From an uncultured Parasphingopyxis sp. (GTDB taxonomy: Bacteria > Pseudomonadota > Alphaproteobacteria > Sphingomonadales > Sphingomonadaceae): a DNA stretch of 64,000 nt. A model generated the notes under the pieces. It did no database searches. It saw only the letters and a list, made by a program, of their open reading frames with translations, and was not told where the DNA came from. Of this stretch, positions 54,576 to 62,638 are shown piece by piece; position 1 is the stretch's first letter; each line of letters starts with the position of its first letter. The stretch is from assembly GCA_947259005.1 (NCBI GenBank), contig CAMYKP010000013.1, positions 1 through 64,000 on the forward strand, in the 5' to 3' direction. Position numbers and translations under genes: made by a program.

Positions 54576-55877
54576 ATGAGCAGTAAGGATGCAGCTCCGT
54601 CCCGCGCGGAAACACTGAAGCAAAGCGAAGAGTGGAAAAAGGCGGTCGAGTACGAGATTACCGACCATGACATCGAGCGCCAGAAGAAGCTGCTGGGGCA
54701 TATGCAGGCTGCCAAGACGCGCGAATACAACCAGACCGCGACGATCGACAATATTCGCAACTTTGCCCATGGCTGCGGCGATGACAATCCGCTGTTCTGC
54801 GATCCCGATTACGCCGCCGGTACGCGCTGGGGATCGGTGATCGCGCCAGGCATGATGGCCGGCATTCTCAACAAGCCGATGAAGGGCGATCCCGTACCCG
54901 ATGAAATCAGGGCGCTGAGAAAGAGCCTGTTCAAGGGCGTTCACGTCTTTGTCTCGGGATCGAAATGGGATTTCTACCGGCCGATTCTCCCGGGCGACAC
55001 GATCTACAGCTATAATGGCGACGAAACCTGCGAGGTGAAGCAGTCTGAATTTTCGGGTCGTTCGGTCATTGCCGTGCGCAAGGATGTCAAAGTCAATCAG
55101 CGCGGCGAGGTCGTTGCGGTTTATCGTATCCTGCGCGTCCTTACCGAACGCAAGACGGCCGCCAAGAAGGGCAAATATTCGGCTATCGAACCGGCGGAAT
55201 ATACCGATGAGGATATCGCAAAGATCGATGAGGTCTATGCGAACGAAAAGGTGCAGGGCGGCGAGCCCCGCTATTTCGAGGATGTTTCGGAAGGCGACTC
55301 TCTGGGCAACATGGCCAAGGGTCCGTTGACCGTTACGGATGTCATCTGCTTCCATTCGGGCGGCTACGGGTTTGTGCCCTACGCACCTACCGTCGGCCGT
55401 CTGGCCTATAAGAACCGGACACGTATCCCGGCCTTCTACATCAAGAACGAGCATGGCGTACCGGACGTCGCCCAGCGGCTCCACTGGGACCCGGTCTGGG
55501 CCCAGGCGATCGGCAATCCGATGGCCTATGATTATGGTGTAATGCGTGAGAATTATCTCTGGCACTATCTCAGCGACTGGGCCGGCGACGATGGCATCAT
55601 CACCCATGTCCATGACGAGATTCGCAAGTTCAACTATATGGGCGACACCCAGTTCGTTACCGGCGAAGTGACGGGCAAGCGCGAGGAAGGCGGGCAGGCG
55701 CTGGTCGACGTCGCGGTGCGCTTCACCAATCAGCGCGGCGATGAAACCGTCAAGGCGACAGCGACGATTGCCCTGCCGAAAAAGCAGGGTCTCGCAATGT
55801 ATCCAGAGGTGCCGCGCGATCTTGCCGAGGAAGCAGCTCGGATGATGGCGCGACACTGGGAACTGTCGAAGAAATAG
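54576..55877 (+). CDS. Double-hotdog MaoC-type hydratase
   Basis: About 433 aa from ATG 54576 (GAGAGGATC upstream). The N-terminal half is a FAS1/MaoC-like dehydratase domain (TREYNQTATIDNIRNFAHGCGDDNPLFCDPDYA, with the hydratase D and H/N region), and a second hotdog follows in the C-terminal half (PRYFEDVSEGDSLGNMAKGPLTVTDVICFHSGG). Double-hotdog hydratases of this length act on bulky or CoA-linked enoyl substrates. It would provide (R)-specific or cyclic enoyl-CoA hydration beside the crotonases. It starts a four-gene unit after operator site 5. Confidence 0.9.
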   Translation: MSSKDAAPSRAETLKQSEEWKKAVEYEITDHDIERQKKLLGHMQAAKTREYNQTATIDNIRNFAHGCGDDNPLFCDPDYAAGTRWGSVIAPGMMAGILNKPMKGDPVPDEIRALRKSLFKGVHVFVSGSKWDFYRPILPGDTIYSYNGDETCEVKQSEFSGRSVIAVRKDVKVNQRGEVVAVYRILRVLTERKTAAKKGKYSAIEPAEYTDEDIAKIDEVYANEKVQGGEPRYFEDVSEGDSLGNMAKGPLTVTDVICFHSGGYGFVPYAPTVGRLAYKNRTRIPAFYIKNEHGVPDVAQRLHWDPVWAQAIGNPMAYDYGVMRENYLWHYLSDWAGDDGIITHVHDEIRKFNYMGDTQFVTGEVTGKREEGGQALVDVAVRFTNQRGDETVKATATIALPKKQGLAMYPEVPRDLAEEAARMMARHWELSKK

Positions 55878-55909
55878 GGCAAACCCCTCCCACAAAGCGA
55901 GAGGTGGCT

Positions 55910-56704
55910 ATGACGGAAACCGGAGAAATATTGCTCGAGCGTGACGGCGGCGTGGCTATTGTCACCTTGAACCGTCCCGAGAGCCTTAACGCGCTGAAAA
56001 ACTCGATCATGGTCGAGCTTCGCGAGACGCTTGAGGAACTGGCCGTGGACGATGCCACTGGCTGTGTCGTCGTGACTGGCGCGGGCCGGGGTTTCTGTGC
56101 AGGAGGCGACCTCAAGCAAGGCGGTGGTGAACGCGGTGGCGGCGCCAATCGCGAAGCGGGCGGACGCGTCGAGCAGGGATATACACGGCTCCGTCGACAC
56201 ATGGAGTCGTCGCGCCTGCTTCACGAAATGCCCAAACCGACGATCGCGATGGTCAACGGTCCGGTGGCGGGGGCCGGTATCGGCATCGCCGGTGCATGTG
56301 ACCTGCGGTTCGCCGGCAGGGCTGCGACCTTTCTTTCGGCATTCGAGCGGATCGGTGCAGGCGGCGATTTCGGATCGACATGGTTCTGGACCAGGATCCT
56401 CGGCACGGGCGTCGCGCGCGAACTGTTCATGCTCTCCGAAAAACTGACGGCCGAAGAGGCTTTTGCCAAGGGCATCTATACGAAGCTTTTCGATGACGAT
56501 GCGCTGCGCGAGGAGACGATGAAGGTCGCGCACAAGCTCGCGAACGGGCCGCGCATGGGGTATCGCTACATGAAGAAAAACCTCAACCTCGCAGAAGATG
56601 CGGCATTCGAGGCCGCACTGGACCATGAGGCGCTCAACATGACGCTTTCGACCCAGGCGAGCGCGGCGATCTGGAAAGCGGAAAAGGACACCAAGGGCGA
56701 ATGA
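55910..56704 (+). CDS. Crotonase-family protein, PaaG-like
   Basis: About 264 aa from ATG 55910 (GAGAGG upstream). Crotonase fold: VAIVTLNRPESLNALKNS, GRGFCAGGDLKQGG. Helix positions read GAGIGIAGACDL and SAFERIGAGGDFGSTW; the GDFGSTW stretch is like the isomerase/PaaG group rather than a hydratase. An extra glycine-rich loop (GGGERGGGANREAGG) is inserted after the oxyanion hole. Its stop overlaps the 36-codon ORF start (ATGA). Confidence 0.9.
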   Translation: MTETGEILLERDGGVAIVTLNRPESLNALKNSIMVELRETLEELAVDDATGCVVVTGAGRGFCAGGDLKQGGGERGGGANREAGGRVEQGYTRLRRHMESSRLLHEMPKPTIAMVNGPVAGAGIGIAGACDLRFAGRAATFLSAFERIGAGGDFGSTWFWTRILGTGVARELFMLSEKLTAEEAFAKGIYTKLFDDDALREETMKVAHKLANGPRMGYRYMKKNLNLAEDAAFEAALDHEALNMTLSTQASAAIWKAEKDTKGE

Positions 56705-56811
56705 ACGAGGGCTATATCGCGTTGAAGCTCGACGTAGCGGGCGCCCTGCCGGCGGATGTGGCTGGTGACCAGCCCAAAGCACCGCTGGATATCCGAAAGA
56801 GCGGATCTTGA
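56701..56811 (+). CDS. 36-codon ORF between two crotonase genes
   Basis: ATG 56701 overlaps the crotonase stop (ATGA) and its TGA at 56809-56811 overlaps the TTG start of the next crotonase (TTGA). The peptide is MNEGYIALKLDVAGALPADVAGDQPKAPLDIRKSGS-like, not recognisable. The exact end-to-end fit suggests translational coupling, but it could also be a read-through scar. It is too short for the ORF track. Confidence 0.4.
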   Translation: MNEGYIALKLDVAGALPADVAGDQPKAPLDIRKSGS

Positions 56812-57602
56812 GTGAATTCAAAGATATAGAAACCGGAATAGAAAACGGCATCGGCACGGTGAGCATTGCCCGCGGTGATGCGAACAACACCGTTCGCCCG
56901 CAAACCTTGCGTGAAATCTGCGAGGCGCTCGATATGCTGATGGCCGACGAAGCGGTCAAAACAATCGTGCTGCGAGGCGATGGCCGGCATTTTTCGGCAG
57001 GCGCCGATTTCGGTTTCCTGGAGGAACTGACATCGACCCCGGCCGCACAGATCAAATCGACCATCTACACCCATTTCCAGGGCGCGGCGAAGCGGCTCTA
57101 CCATTGCCCCAAGCCGACTGTCGCGCTGGTGCAGGGCGCTGCGGTGACGGTCGGCTGCGAACTGACACTCGCCTGCGATTTCCGGATCGCCGCCGAGGAT
57201 GCGATGTTCCAGGAAAGCTGGATAAATCTAGGCATCATGCCGCCGCTCGGCGGTACCTTCCTGTTACCCCGCATCGTCGGCCTGGCGCGGGCCAAGGAGA
57301 TGTGCCTGCGCGCACGACGGGTGAAGGCGGCCGAAGCGCTCGATATCGGGCTGGTATCGGAAGTCGTGGCGAACGATGCACTCGATGAGCGAGGTCGCGA
57401 ATTGGCAACCGAGCTCGCCGCCATGGCGCCGCTTGGCTATGCTGCGATCAAGGAGGCCCTGCACCGCGGACTCGAAACCGGGATGGAGGCGGAATGGACC
57501 GCTAATGTGGCCAATCAGGCAATCCTGATCGACAGCCAGGATTTCGGGGAAGGGCTCGATGCGGTAAAGGCCCGGCGCAAGCCCGAATTCAAGGGGCGCT
57601 AA
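56808..57602 (+). CDS. Crotonase-family protein
   Basis: 264 aa from a TTG at 56808 (overlap TTGA with the small ORF). Crotonase fold with GIGTVSIARGDANNTVRPQTL and RHFSAGADFGFL (Ala in place of the usual Cys before the oxyanion Gly). Helix positions are VGCELTLACDF (first Glu kept) and MFQESWINLGIMPPLGG (second Glu position is Trp by alignment). Likely an enoyl-CoA isomerase or hydratase variant. It ends convergent with the lipocalin-like gene. Confidence 0.88.
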   Translation: MSEFKDIETGIENGIGTVSIARGDANNTVRPQTLREICEALDMLMADEAVKTIVLRGDGRHFSAGADFGFLEELTSTPAAQIKSTIYTHFQGAAKRLYHCPKPTVALVQGAAVTVGCELTLACDFRIAAEDAMFQESWINLGIMPPLGGTFLLPRIVGLARAKEMCLRARRVKAAEALDIGLVSEVVANDALDERGRELATELAAMAPLGYAAIKEALHRGLETGMEAEWTANVANQAILIDSQDFGEGLDAVKARRKPEFKGR

Positions 57603-57608
57603 CCTCTT

Positions 57609-58664
57609 TCAACCAGATCGCTCGTCATGGCCATAGCCGATCTCGCCATCCCACACATAACGGGCGATCGCCTGCTTCATGAGCACGCCCGCATTGCCGT
57701 CTCTCGCATAGACGGGCGGCATGCCGGCCGCTGGTGCGCCCCATTCCGGCATCGACCAATAAAAGGCGCGGATATCCTCGCCCTCAATATCTATCATGCC
57801 ATGTGCGTCGGTGGCGAGCTGGAGCCAGTATTTCCCCTCGTTGAGATCGCGGTGCGTGCGGGGAAACTGCAGGATGCGCGCGGGTTCCAGATGCTTGCCA
57901 TCGGTTATATGGGCTTCTGAGAACAGGTAGCGCCCGTCATCGCCGATATTGACGAGTACGCCAAAGCCCCGGCCGCTTGGAAACAGGCCACTCATCCAGC
58001 AGGTTCCCGCCATGCCGTTGAGATCGCGGCTGCCACGGACATGGCAGCGCAGGCCGACGCCGTTGAAATCCATCACCTCATCGCCGGCCCTAACCTTGCC
58101 CGTCACGCGCACAAGCTGGTCGTAGCGGAAGCAATCAGGGTGCATACCCTTGCTCGTGCGGGCCGCGATCCACAGACCCGCCGGCCCTTCCATCCCGTGC
58201 CGTGCTTCGGTCGTCAGCGTACCGTTGCACCATGCGGGTGCCGCGCATTCGCTTTCAAAGTCGACTGAAAAGGCCGTGACGGGCGCTTCGTCGGCAACGT
58301 TTCCATGAGCCTGGTCGCTGTCCGACGTGGCAAAGGCGGGCAGATTGTCGACCGTGTAGGCCCAGCGATGGAAGGGTTCGATGCACCGATAGGAGATATG
58401 CGCACTGGAGGGTGCCGCGCCGTCCGTTACCCGGCCCGGATCGTCGTGCCGCCGACGCAGGATTTTCCCGCCAGGAAGGAACAGGGTCGCGCCGCCGGCC
58501 ATCGCGCCGTCCTTGATCTGCGGATGAAGATTGAGCCCGATGTCGCGCTCCGCGTCATACGCCCAGAAGTTCATCGTCTCGGCGACGCCCGGATCGTCGG
58601 GAAAGGGTCCGGTCAACGCGTAATCCTGCTCCGGCACCAAGCCGGCTGAAAAGGCGTCCGTCAT
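57609..58664 (-). CDS. Lipocalin-like / AttH-CrtC-like protein (tentative)
   Basis: 351 aa, no signal peptide. The sequence has features of the beta-rich AttH/CrtC-like (carotenoid hydratase) fold: AGGATLFLPGG, HRWAYTVDN, RYDQLVRVTGKVRAGDEVMDFNGVGLRCHVRGSRDL, GRGFGVLVNIGDDGRYLFSEAHI. The DFNGVGLRCHVRGSRD stretch is the most distinctive. Related genes are common in sphingomonad catabolic clusters with no known activity. It is the last gene of the minus operon, overlapping the sulfotransferase stop (ATGA). The family call is uncertain. Confidence 0.6.
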   Translation of the reverse strand: MTDAFSAGLVPEQDYALTGPFPDDPGVAETMNFWAYDAERDIGLNLHPQIKDGAMAGGATLFLPGGKILRRRHDDPGRVTDGAAPSSAHISYRCIEPFHRWAYTVDNLPAFATSDSDQAHGNVADEAPVTAFSVDFESECAAPAWCNGTLTTEARHGMEGPAGLWIAARTSKGMHPDCFRYDQLVRVTGKVRAGDEVMDFNGVGLRCHVRGSRDLNGMAGTCWMSGLFPSGRGFGVLVNIGDDGRYLFSEAHITDGKHLEPARILQFPRTHRDLNEGKYWLQLATDAHGMIDIEGEDIRAFYWSMPEWGAPAAGMPPVYARDGNAGVLMKQAIARYVWDGEIGYGHDERSG

Positions 58665-59827
58665 GTCTTTCCTCCTGTCACGGGAAGGGAGAAATGCGCC
58701 AAATAATCGGCGAATTCCTCGTGAATTTCCTCGGTGCGCATACCGAATTCCTCGGCCGAATAGTGATGCTTTCCGTGTTTGCCCTGTCGGTTGGCCGCCA
58801 TGAAACCCTCCATCGAGCGTCTTGCTTCCCGGGTCTCGGGAATTCCATAATGCTCATAGATCGAAAGAACGGCCCCGATCGGATCGTCAACGAAATCAGC
58901 ATAGAGGATGTCGACGAAGCGTCCGGCGAGTTGCGGGTGTGCATCGCGAAAGGCCATGGCGCGGTCCATCCCTAGCCGCCACTTGGCGGTTTCGGCCTTG
59001 CCCAGTTCCAACTTGTCCACCGCATTGCCCGCCATTTCGTGAAGAAAGGCGATGAGGCTTGCATTGGAAGGCATGATCGCCGCCGGGTCGCGATGGATGA
59101 ATACGATCCGCGCATCCGGATAGGCGTCGAACAGCGCATCCAGGTGGAACAGGTGAGGCGGCGATTTGAGCACCCACCAGTCCCGTGGCGCGAAGGCCTG
59201 GAGGTGCTGGAGCATGTGGTTGTGAATACCGAAGGCAGGGCGCATGTCGCTGTCCAGCAGCCAGCGCTGATAGGAGGGCAGGGGCTGCCGCGCCGTGAAA
59301 TTGAGCGACTGAAAGGCAAGTTGCATGATCGCATTGCATTCGTCGGGGAGTTCGGCCCCCATCGCATGCATGGCGCGAAACTGGGCTGGAAGCTGTTCGA
59401 TGATCGCTTGCTGCCGGGCGATGCGAGGATCGCTGCCGAATGTATCTGCGCGGGGCGGCGGTGAAGGTTCGGCCAGCTCCCAGGCAAGCGGGCTACGTGC
59501 GCGCGGGTCGGCGGCGAGCAGGGCGTGCAGGATCGTGGTACCCGACCGCGGGAAGCCGGTGACGAAGATCGGCGCCCTGATCTCCTGCGCTGCGATTCCC
59601 GGGAAGGCGGTGCGATCGGCGTAAAGGCGCAGCCGTTTTGTCAGCAGTGCGAGCAGTTGCACCTCGAAGGCCCCGGCTTGTGCCAGGTTCGCGCCGTACT
59701 CCGCGACGAAGGATGCGCACAGCTGGTCGAGCGCCTCGCGAAAGGGTGGATCGCCCCAGTCATCGAGCTTCGCCTGCTCTTGCGCACGCTCGACCAGCAG
59801 GTCTGCGGTTAGCGTCCGGCCCGTCAT
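58661..59827 (-). CDS. Sulfotransferase-family protein
   Basis: About 388 aa from ATG 59827. The PAPS 5'-phosphosulfate loop is visible: PIFVTGFPRSGTTILHALLAADP. Other features: WVLKSPPHLFHLDALFDAYPDARIVFIHRDP, the typical 3'-phosphate-binding region (RIVFIHRDP). Similar to sphingomonad sulfotransferase-domain proteins (Sulfotransfer_3 type). A real sulfotransfer role in a degradation cluster is unclear; it may modify a substrate or act in another way. It overlaps the NTF2-like gene upstream by ATGA and the lipocalin-like gene downstream. Confidence 0.9.
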   Translation of the reverse strand: MTGRTLTADLLVERAQEQAKLDDWGDPPFREALDQLCASFVAEYGANLAQAGAFEVQLLALLTKRLRLYADRTAFPGIAAQEIRAPIFVTGFPRSGTTILHALLAADPRARSPLAWELAEPSPPPRADTFGSDPRIARQQAIIEQLPAQFRAMHAMGAELPDECNAIMQLAFQSLNFTARQPLPSYQRWLLDSDMRPAFGIHNHMLQHLQAFAPRDWWVLKSPPHLFHLDALFDAYPDARIVFIHRDPAAIMPSNASLIAFLHEMAGNAVDKLELGKAETAKWRLGMDRAMAFRDAHPQLAGRFVDILYADFVDDPIGAVLSIYEHYGIPETREARRSMEGFMAANRQGKHGKHHYSAEEFGMRTEEIHEEFADYLAHFSLPVTGGKT

Positions 59828-60252
59828 CGCGACACCATTGGCCTGTTGAGGCTCGTGCTGGACTGCCAGTCGATCCGTACCTGCCGGTGTGCGACCAGCC
59901 ATTCACCGGCGTGACGCGTGTAACGATCGATATAGACGCCGCTGTGATCGATTCCGGCATTTGTGACGACGAAGAAATAGATGCGGCCGGTGGCATCGTC
60001 TGCATCCTCGCCGGGCAGGATCTGCATCGTCGTCAGATGGTGGCGGGTCAGGGTAAGGTCCGGGTTGCGCTCTCCAGCGCCCAGAGCCTCGATGATGCCC
60101 CTGCGGCCAGCCCCACGGCGGCCGGGAAATTCGAGAATACCATCGGGCGCAAAACAGGCGGCGAGATCGTCGATGCGCGCGCGATCGCCTGCAATATTGT
60201 ATCGGGTTACGAGCGAGCGGATTGCCGCGAAATCGTGGGGCGGCAGGGTCAT
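59824..60252 (-). CDS. NTF2-like (SnoaL) protein
   Basis: 142 aa, SnoaL/NTF2-like alpha+beta cone. The pattern FAAIRSLVTRYNIAGDRARIDDLAACFAPDGILEFPGRRGAGRRGIIEALGAG, HHLTTMQILP and YIDRYTRHAGEWLVAHRQVRIDW is typical of this family. Members are isomerases, dehydratases or hydroxylases on steroids, terpenoids and aromatics, or non-catalytic. Asp/His residues that could serve as catalysts are present. It is sandwiched between SDR and sulfotransferase genes with four-base overlaps. Confidence 0.9.
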   Translation of the reverse strand: MTLPPHDFAAIRSLVTRYNIAGDRARIDDLAACFAPDGILEFPGRRGAGRRGIIEALGAGERNPDLTLTRHHLTTMQILPGEDADDATGRIYFFVVTNAGIDHSGVYIDRYTRHAGEWLVAHRQVRIDWQSSTSLNRPMVSR

Positions 60253-61136
60253 TCTCCGCTGCTCTTCCGTACGAATTTCAGGCCCTGATTCAGCGTCCAG
60301 TCCCCTTCCGGATCACGTACCCAGCCCGATGCGGCCCAGGTGCCGCCGTCGACCGGCAGGATCGCTCCCGTGATGTAGCTGGCCAGGGGCGAACAGAGAA
60401 ATGCTGCGGCGTCGCCGCACTCCATGTCGACGCCTTCACGGCCCAGCGGGATCAGCCGGTTCATGGCATCCTGCGCTTCGGGTTCGGGTTCGGTCCAGCT
60501 CGCCTCATCCACGGCTCCCGATCGGTTGCCGCGCGTTCCGGGCGTCACGGTGTGATCGGGCGCTATGCAATTGACCCGAATCCCATGTTCGGAAAGTTCG
60601 GCCGCCATGGTCCGGGTGAAGCTGTTCATCCCGGCCTTGCATGCAGCATAAACTGCGAAATTGGGGGCGGCGCGTGCCGCTTCTATGCTTGAGACATTGA
60701 TGATCGAGCCGCCGCGCCCTCCCGCGATCATCTCTGGTGCCGCTGCCGAGACTGCCGCCAGCATGCTGACCAGATTGATGTCGATATGTCGTCTCCAGCT
60801 GCGCTCGCTCTGTTCGAGAAAGGGGCGTCCACTGACCCCTCCGGCATTGTTGACGAGAATGTCGATCCGTCCGAAGCGCTGCTTGGTCTCGGCAACAAGG
60901 GTACGGATTTGATCGCTGTCCATTACGTCGGTTGGACAGGGCAGGGCCTCGCCGCCCAGAGCAAGGATGCGTGCCGCCACTTCCTCGCAGCGTTCGGGAA
61001 TGATGTCGGCAATTGCGACATGCGCACCGGCCTCGGCCAGTCGCAGGGCAATCGCCCTGCCGATGCCGCCACCGCCGCCGGTGACGATTGCCACCTGCCC
61101 TTCGAGGCTTAGCCGGTCCGCCAGATTGTTGCCCAT
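60249..61136 (-). CDS. SDR-family oxidoreductase
   Basis: About 295 aa from ATG 61136 (GAGGAAGA upstream). The cofactor fold is AIVTGGGGGIGRAIALRLAEAG, NAG motif VNNAGGVSG, active site SSIEAARAAPNFAVYAACKAGMNSF with the canonical YxxxK, and end FLCSPLASYITGAILPVDGG. It is a normal NAD(P)-dependent dehydrogenase, likely a 3-hydroxyacyl-CoA or alcohol dehydrogenase of the pathway. The longer ORF in the track is intergenic noise. It overlaps the NTF2-like start by four bases. Confidence 0.94.
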   Translation of the reverse strand: MGNNLADRLSLEGQVAIVTGGGGGIGRAIALRLAEAGAHVAIADIIPERCEEVAARILALGGEALPCPTDVMDSDQIRTLVAETKQRFGRIDILVNNAGGVSGRPFLEQSERSWRRHIDINLVSMLAAVSAAAPEMIAGGRGGSIINVSSIEAARAAPNFAVYAACKAGMNSFTRTMAAELSEHGIRVNCIAPDHTVTPGTRGNRSGAVDEASWTEPEPEAQDAMNRLIPLGREGVDMECGDAAAFLCSPLASYITGAILPVDGGTWAASGWVRDPEGDWTLNQGLKFVRKSSGE

Positions 61137-61168
61137 TCTTCCTCGATCCTTTCCCGGGAAAGGCTGGT

Positions 61169-61672
61169 TCAGTCGTTGAGGCCGATCCCCATAACCGCAC
61201 CGGTTACATATGCCGCATAGTCGCTCAGCAGATAGGCTGCCATCCGGCCGAGCGCCGGGCCGTTTTCGTTGGTGAGAATTGTGTTCACGCGGACGCCGTC
61301 GCGCGCCCATTCGACTGCAATCGATTTGGTGAGGTTGCCGAGCGCGCCCGCAGCCGCCGCCTGATCGGCACCTGCCTGCTGTTCGGGCGTGCCGACAAAA
61401 AGGATGGCGCCGCCGCGTTGCGCAGAACGCGCGGCCTCGTTGAACAGTTTGGCGGCCTCGAACCGGTCGTCGAGACCGGCGTGCATCGCCGCCCGCCATT
61501 CACCGTGCGTGATATGGTGTGCCAGCTTTGGTGCAGGCGCGCGCGCGATATGGACAAGGCAGTCGCTCTCGCCTTCCTGTACCAGTATCGCGCCCGCTTC
61601 CTCCAGCGCTGCGGCGATGGCCGGATCTTCGCCGATCAGCTGCACCGTTTTTCCGTCGAGCCAGCCGGTCAT
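61169..61672 (-). CDS. Degenerate SDR-like protein
   Basis: About 167 aa from ATG 61672, much shorter than other SDRs (about 250). The nucleotide motif is lost: it starts GWLDGKTVQLIGEDPAIAAAL, with no TGxxxGxG. The catalytic Tyr/Lys are also absent (GADQAAAAGALGNLTKSIAVEW). The rest keeps the SDR helix and end, RVNTILTNENGPALGRMAAYLLSDYAAYVTGAVMGIG. It overlaps the SDR at 61669 (ATGA) and ends 32 bp from the next. Intact frame and coupled position argue for a functional non-catalytic partner rather than a pseudogene. Confidence 0.75.
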   Translation of the reverse strand: MTGWLDGKTVQLIGEDPAIAAALEEAGAILVQEGESDCLVHIARAPAPKLAHHITHGEWRAAMHAGLDDRFEAAKLFNEAARSAQRGGAILFVGTPEQQAGADQAAAAGALGNLTKSIAVEWARDGVRVNTILTNENGPALGRMAAYLLSDYAAYVTGAVMGIGLND

Positions 61673-62550
61673 TTCCACCCCCACGGCCCGTCTTCGCGTT
61701 CGCGTGGCGGTACGAAGTCGGGCATCATCAGCGAACGGCGCAGAGATTCGCCGCCGTCCTGAAGGATCACCTGACCGGTCAGTCCCTCCATTAGCGGCGA
61801 ACATAGCAGGGCCGAAAGCCAGCCGAATTCATATGTCTGCCCGGTCCGGCCGGCCGGGATCATATTCTGCAGCGGCGAGATCGCTTCGGCACCGTTGCCG
61901 CTGGTTGAACTTTCATGCGGGAAGAAACCGGCGGCGACGGCATTGACGCGGATACCGAGTGGCGCCCAGTCTTCGGCAAGCTTGCGAGTCATCGTCGCCT
62001 GCGCAGTCTTGGCGGCGGCGGAATGCGCGTCACCCGGAAAGCCCGTCCATATATATTGCGCGCTGTTGTTGATGATCGCGCCGCCCCGTCCGGCCTTTTC
62101 CCTGCGGCGTGCGAATTCGGCCGAGCACAGGAACGTACCGTCGATCGCGATCCGCGTGACGGCGTTCCAGGCGTTCATCGACATATTTTCGGTCAGCACC
62201 GGGAAGTTGGCGCCGGCATTGTTGGCAAGCAGCGACACGGGGCCGATTGCGGCCTCGGTCGCATTGAAGGCCTGAGTTATCTGGTCGGGGTCGCGAACGT
62301 CGCAGCTCGTGGCGTGAACCGGAACGCCGAGCGCGGCGATTTTCGATGCGCCTTCCTCGGCGCGTTCGATGGAGCGGCCCATCACGCCGACGGCCGCCCC
62401 GCCTTGCGCGAAGGCGATAGCCATGGCCAGCCCCATGCCCGATCCGCCGCCTGTCACCAGCACGGTGTGGCCGGCGAATATGTCGGAAGGATATGGTGGC
62501 CGCTCGAAAGGCGGCGGCTCCGGGACAATGTGATGGGCGGGAACCGGCAT
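61669..62550 (-). CDS. SDR, 2,4-dienoyl-CoA reductase-like, paralogue of 45970 gene
   Basis: About 293 aa from ATG 62550 (a TTG at 62571 also in frame). Cofactor fold: VLVTGGGSGMGLAMAIAFAQGG; it keeps DECR-like AHSAAAKTAQATMTRKLAEDW without the canonical Tyr. The C terminus GESLRRSLMMPDFVPPRE matches the SLVMPEFVPIRDQ end of the 45970 gene, so the two are paralogues. Operator site 6 is 44 bp upstream. It may reduce a second dienoyl-CoA in the pathway. Confidence 0.9.
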   Translation of the reverse strand: MPVPAHHIVPEPPPFERPPYPSDIFAGHTVLVTGGGSGMGLAMAIAFAQGGAAVGVMGRSIERAEEGASKIAALGVPVHATSCDVRDPDQITQAFNATEAAIGPVSLLANNAGANFPVLTENMSMNAWNAVTRIAIDGTFLCSAEFARRREKAGRGGAIINNSAQYIWTGFPGDAHSAAAKTAQATMTRKLAEDWAPLGIRVNAVAAGFFPHESSTSGNGAEAISPLQNMIPAGRTGQTYEFGWLSALLCSPLMEGLTGQVILQDGGESLRRSLMMPDFVPPREREDGPWGWK

Positions 62551-62593
62551 GCAATAGACTTGCAAAGACAAGGCGGCTTAGTCAAGAGATAAT

Positions 62594-62604
62594 GAACTAA
62601 GTTA
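62594..62604. promoter_or_regulatory. Shared operator site 6 (GAACTAAGTTA)
   Basis: GAACTAAGTTATATAAC, ten of eleven core bases with the TATATAA flank of site 2. It lies between the SDR start at 62550 and the upstream SDR stop at 62639, so the downstream genes have their own promoter. Confidence 0.7.
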
Positions 62605-62638
62605 TATAACTAGGCCGGGGAAATTGCGATGAAGGGCC

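Noticed and set aside
54519-55895. 458-aa minus-strand ORF over the MaoC-like hydratase
   Set aside because: Antisense shadow; the hydratase frame has the hotdog motifs and the RBS.
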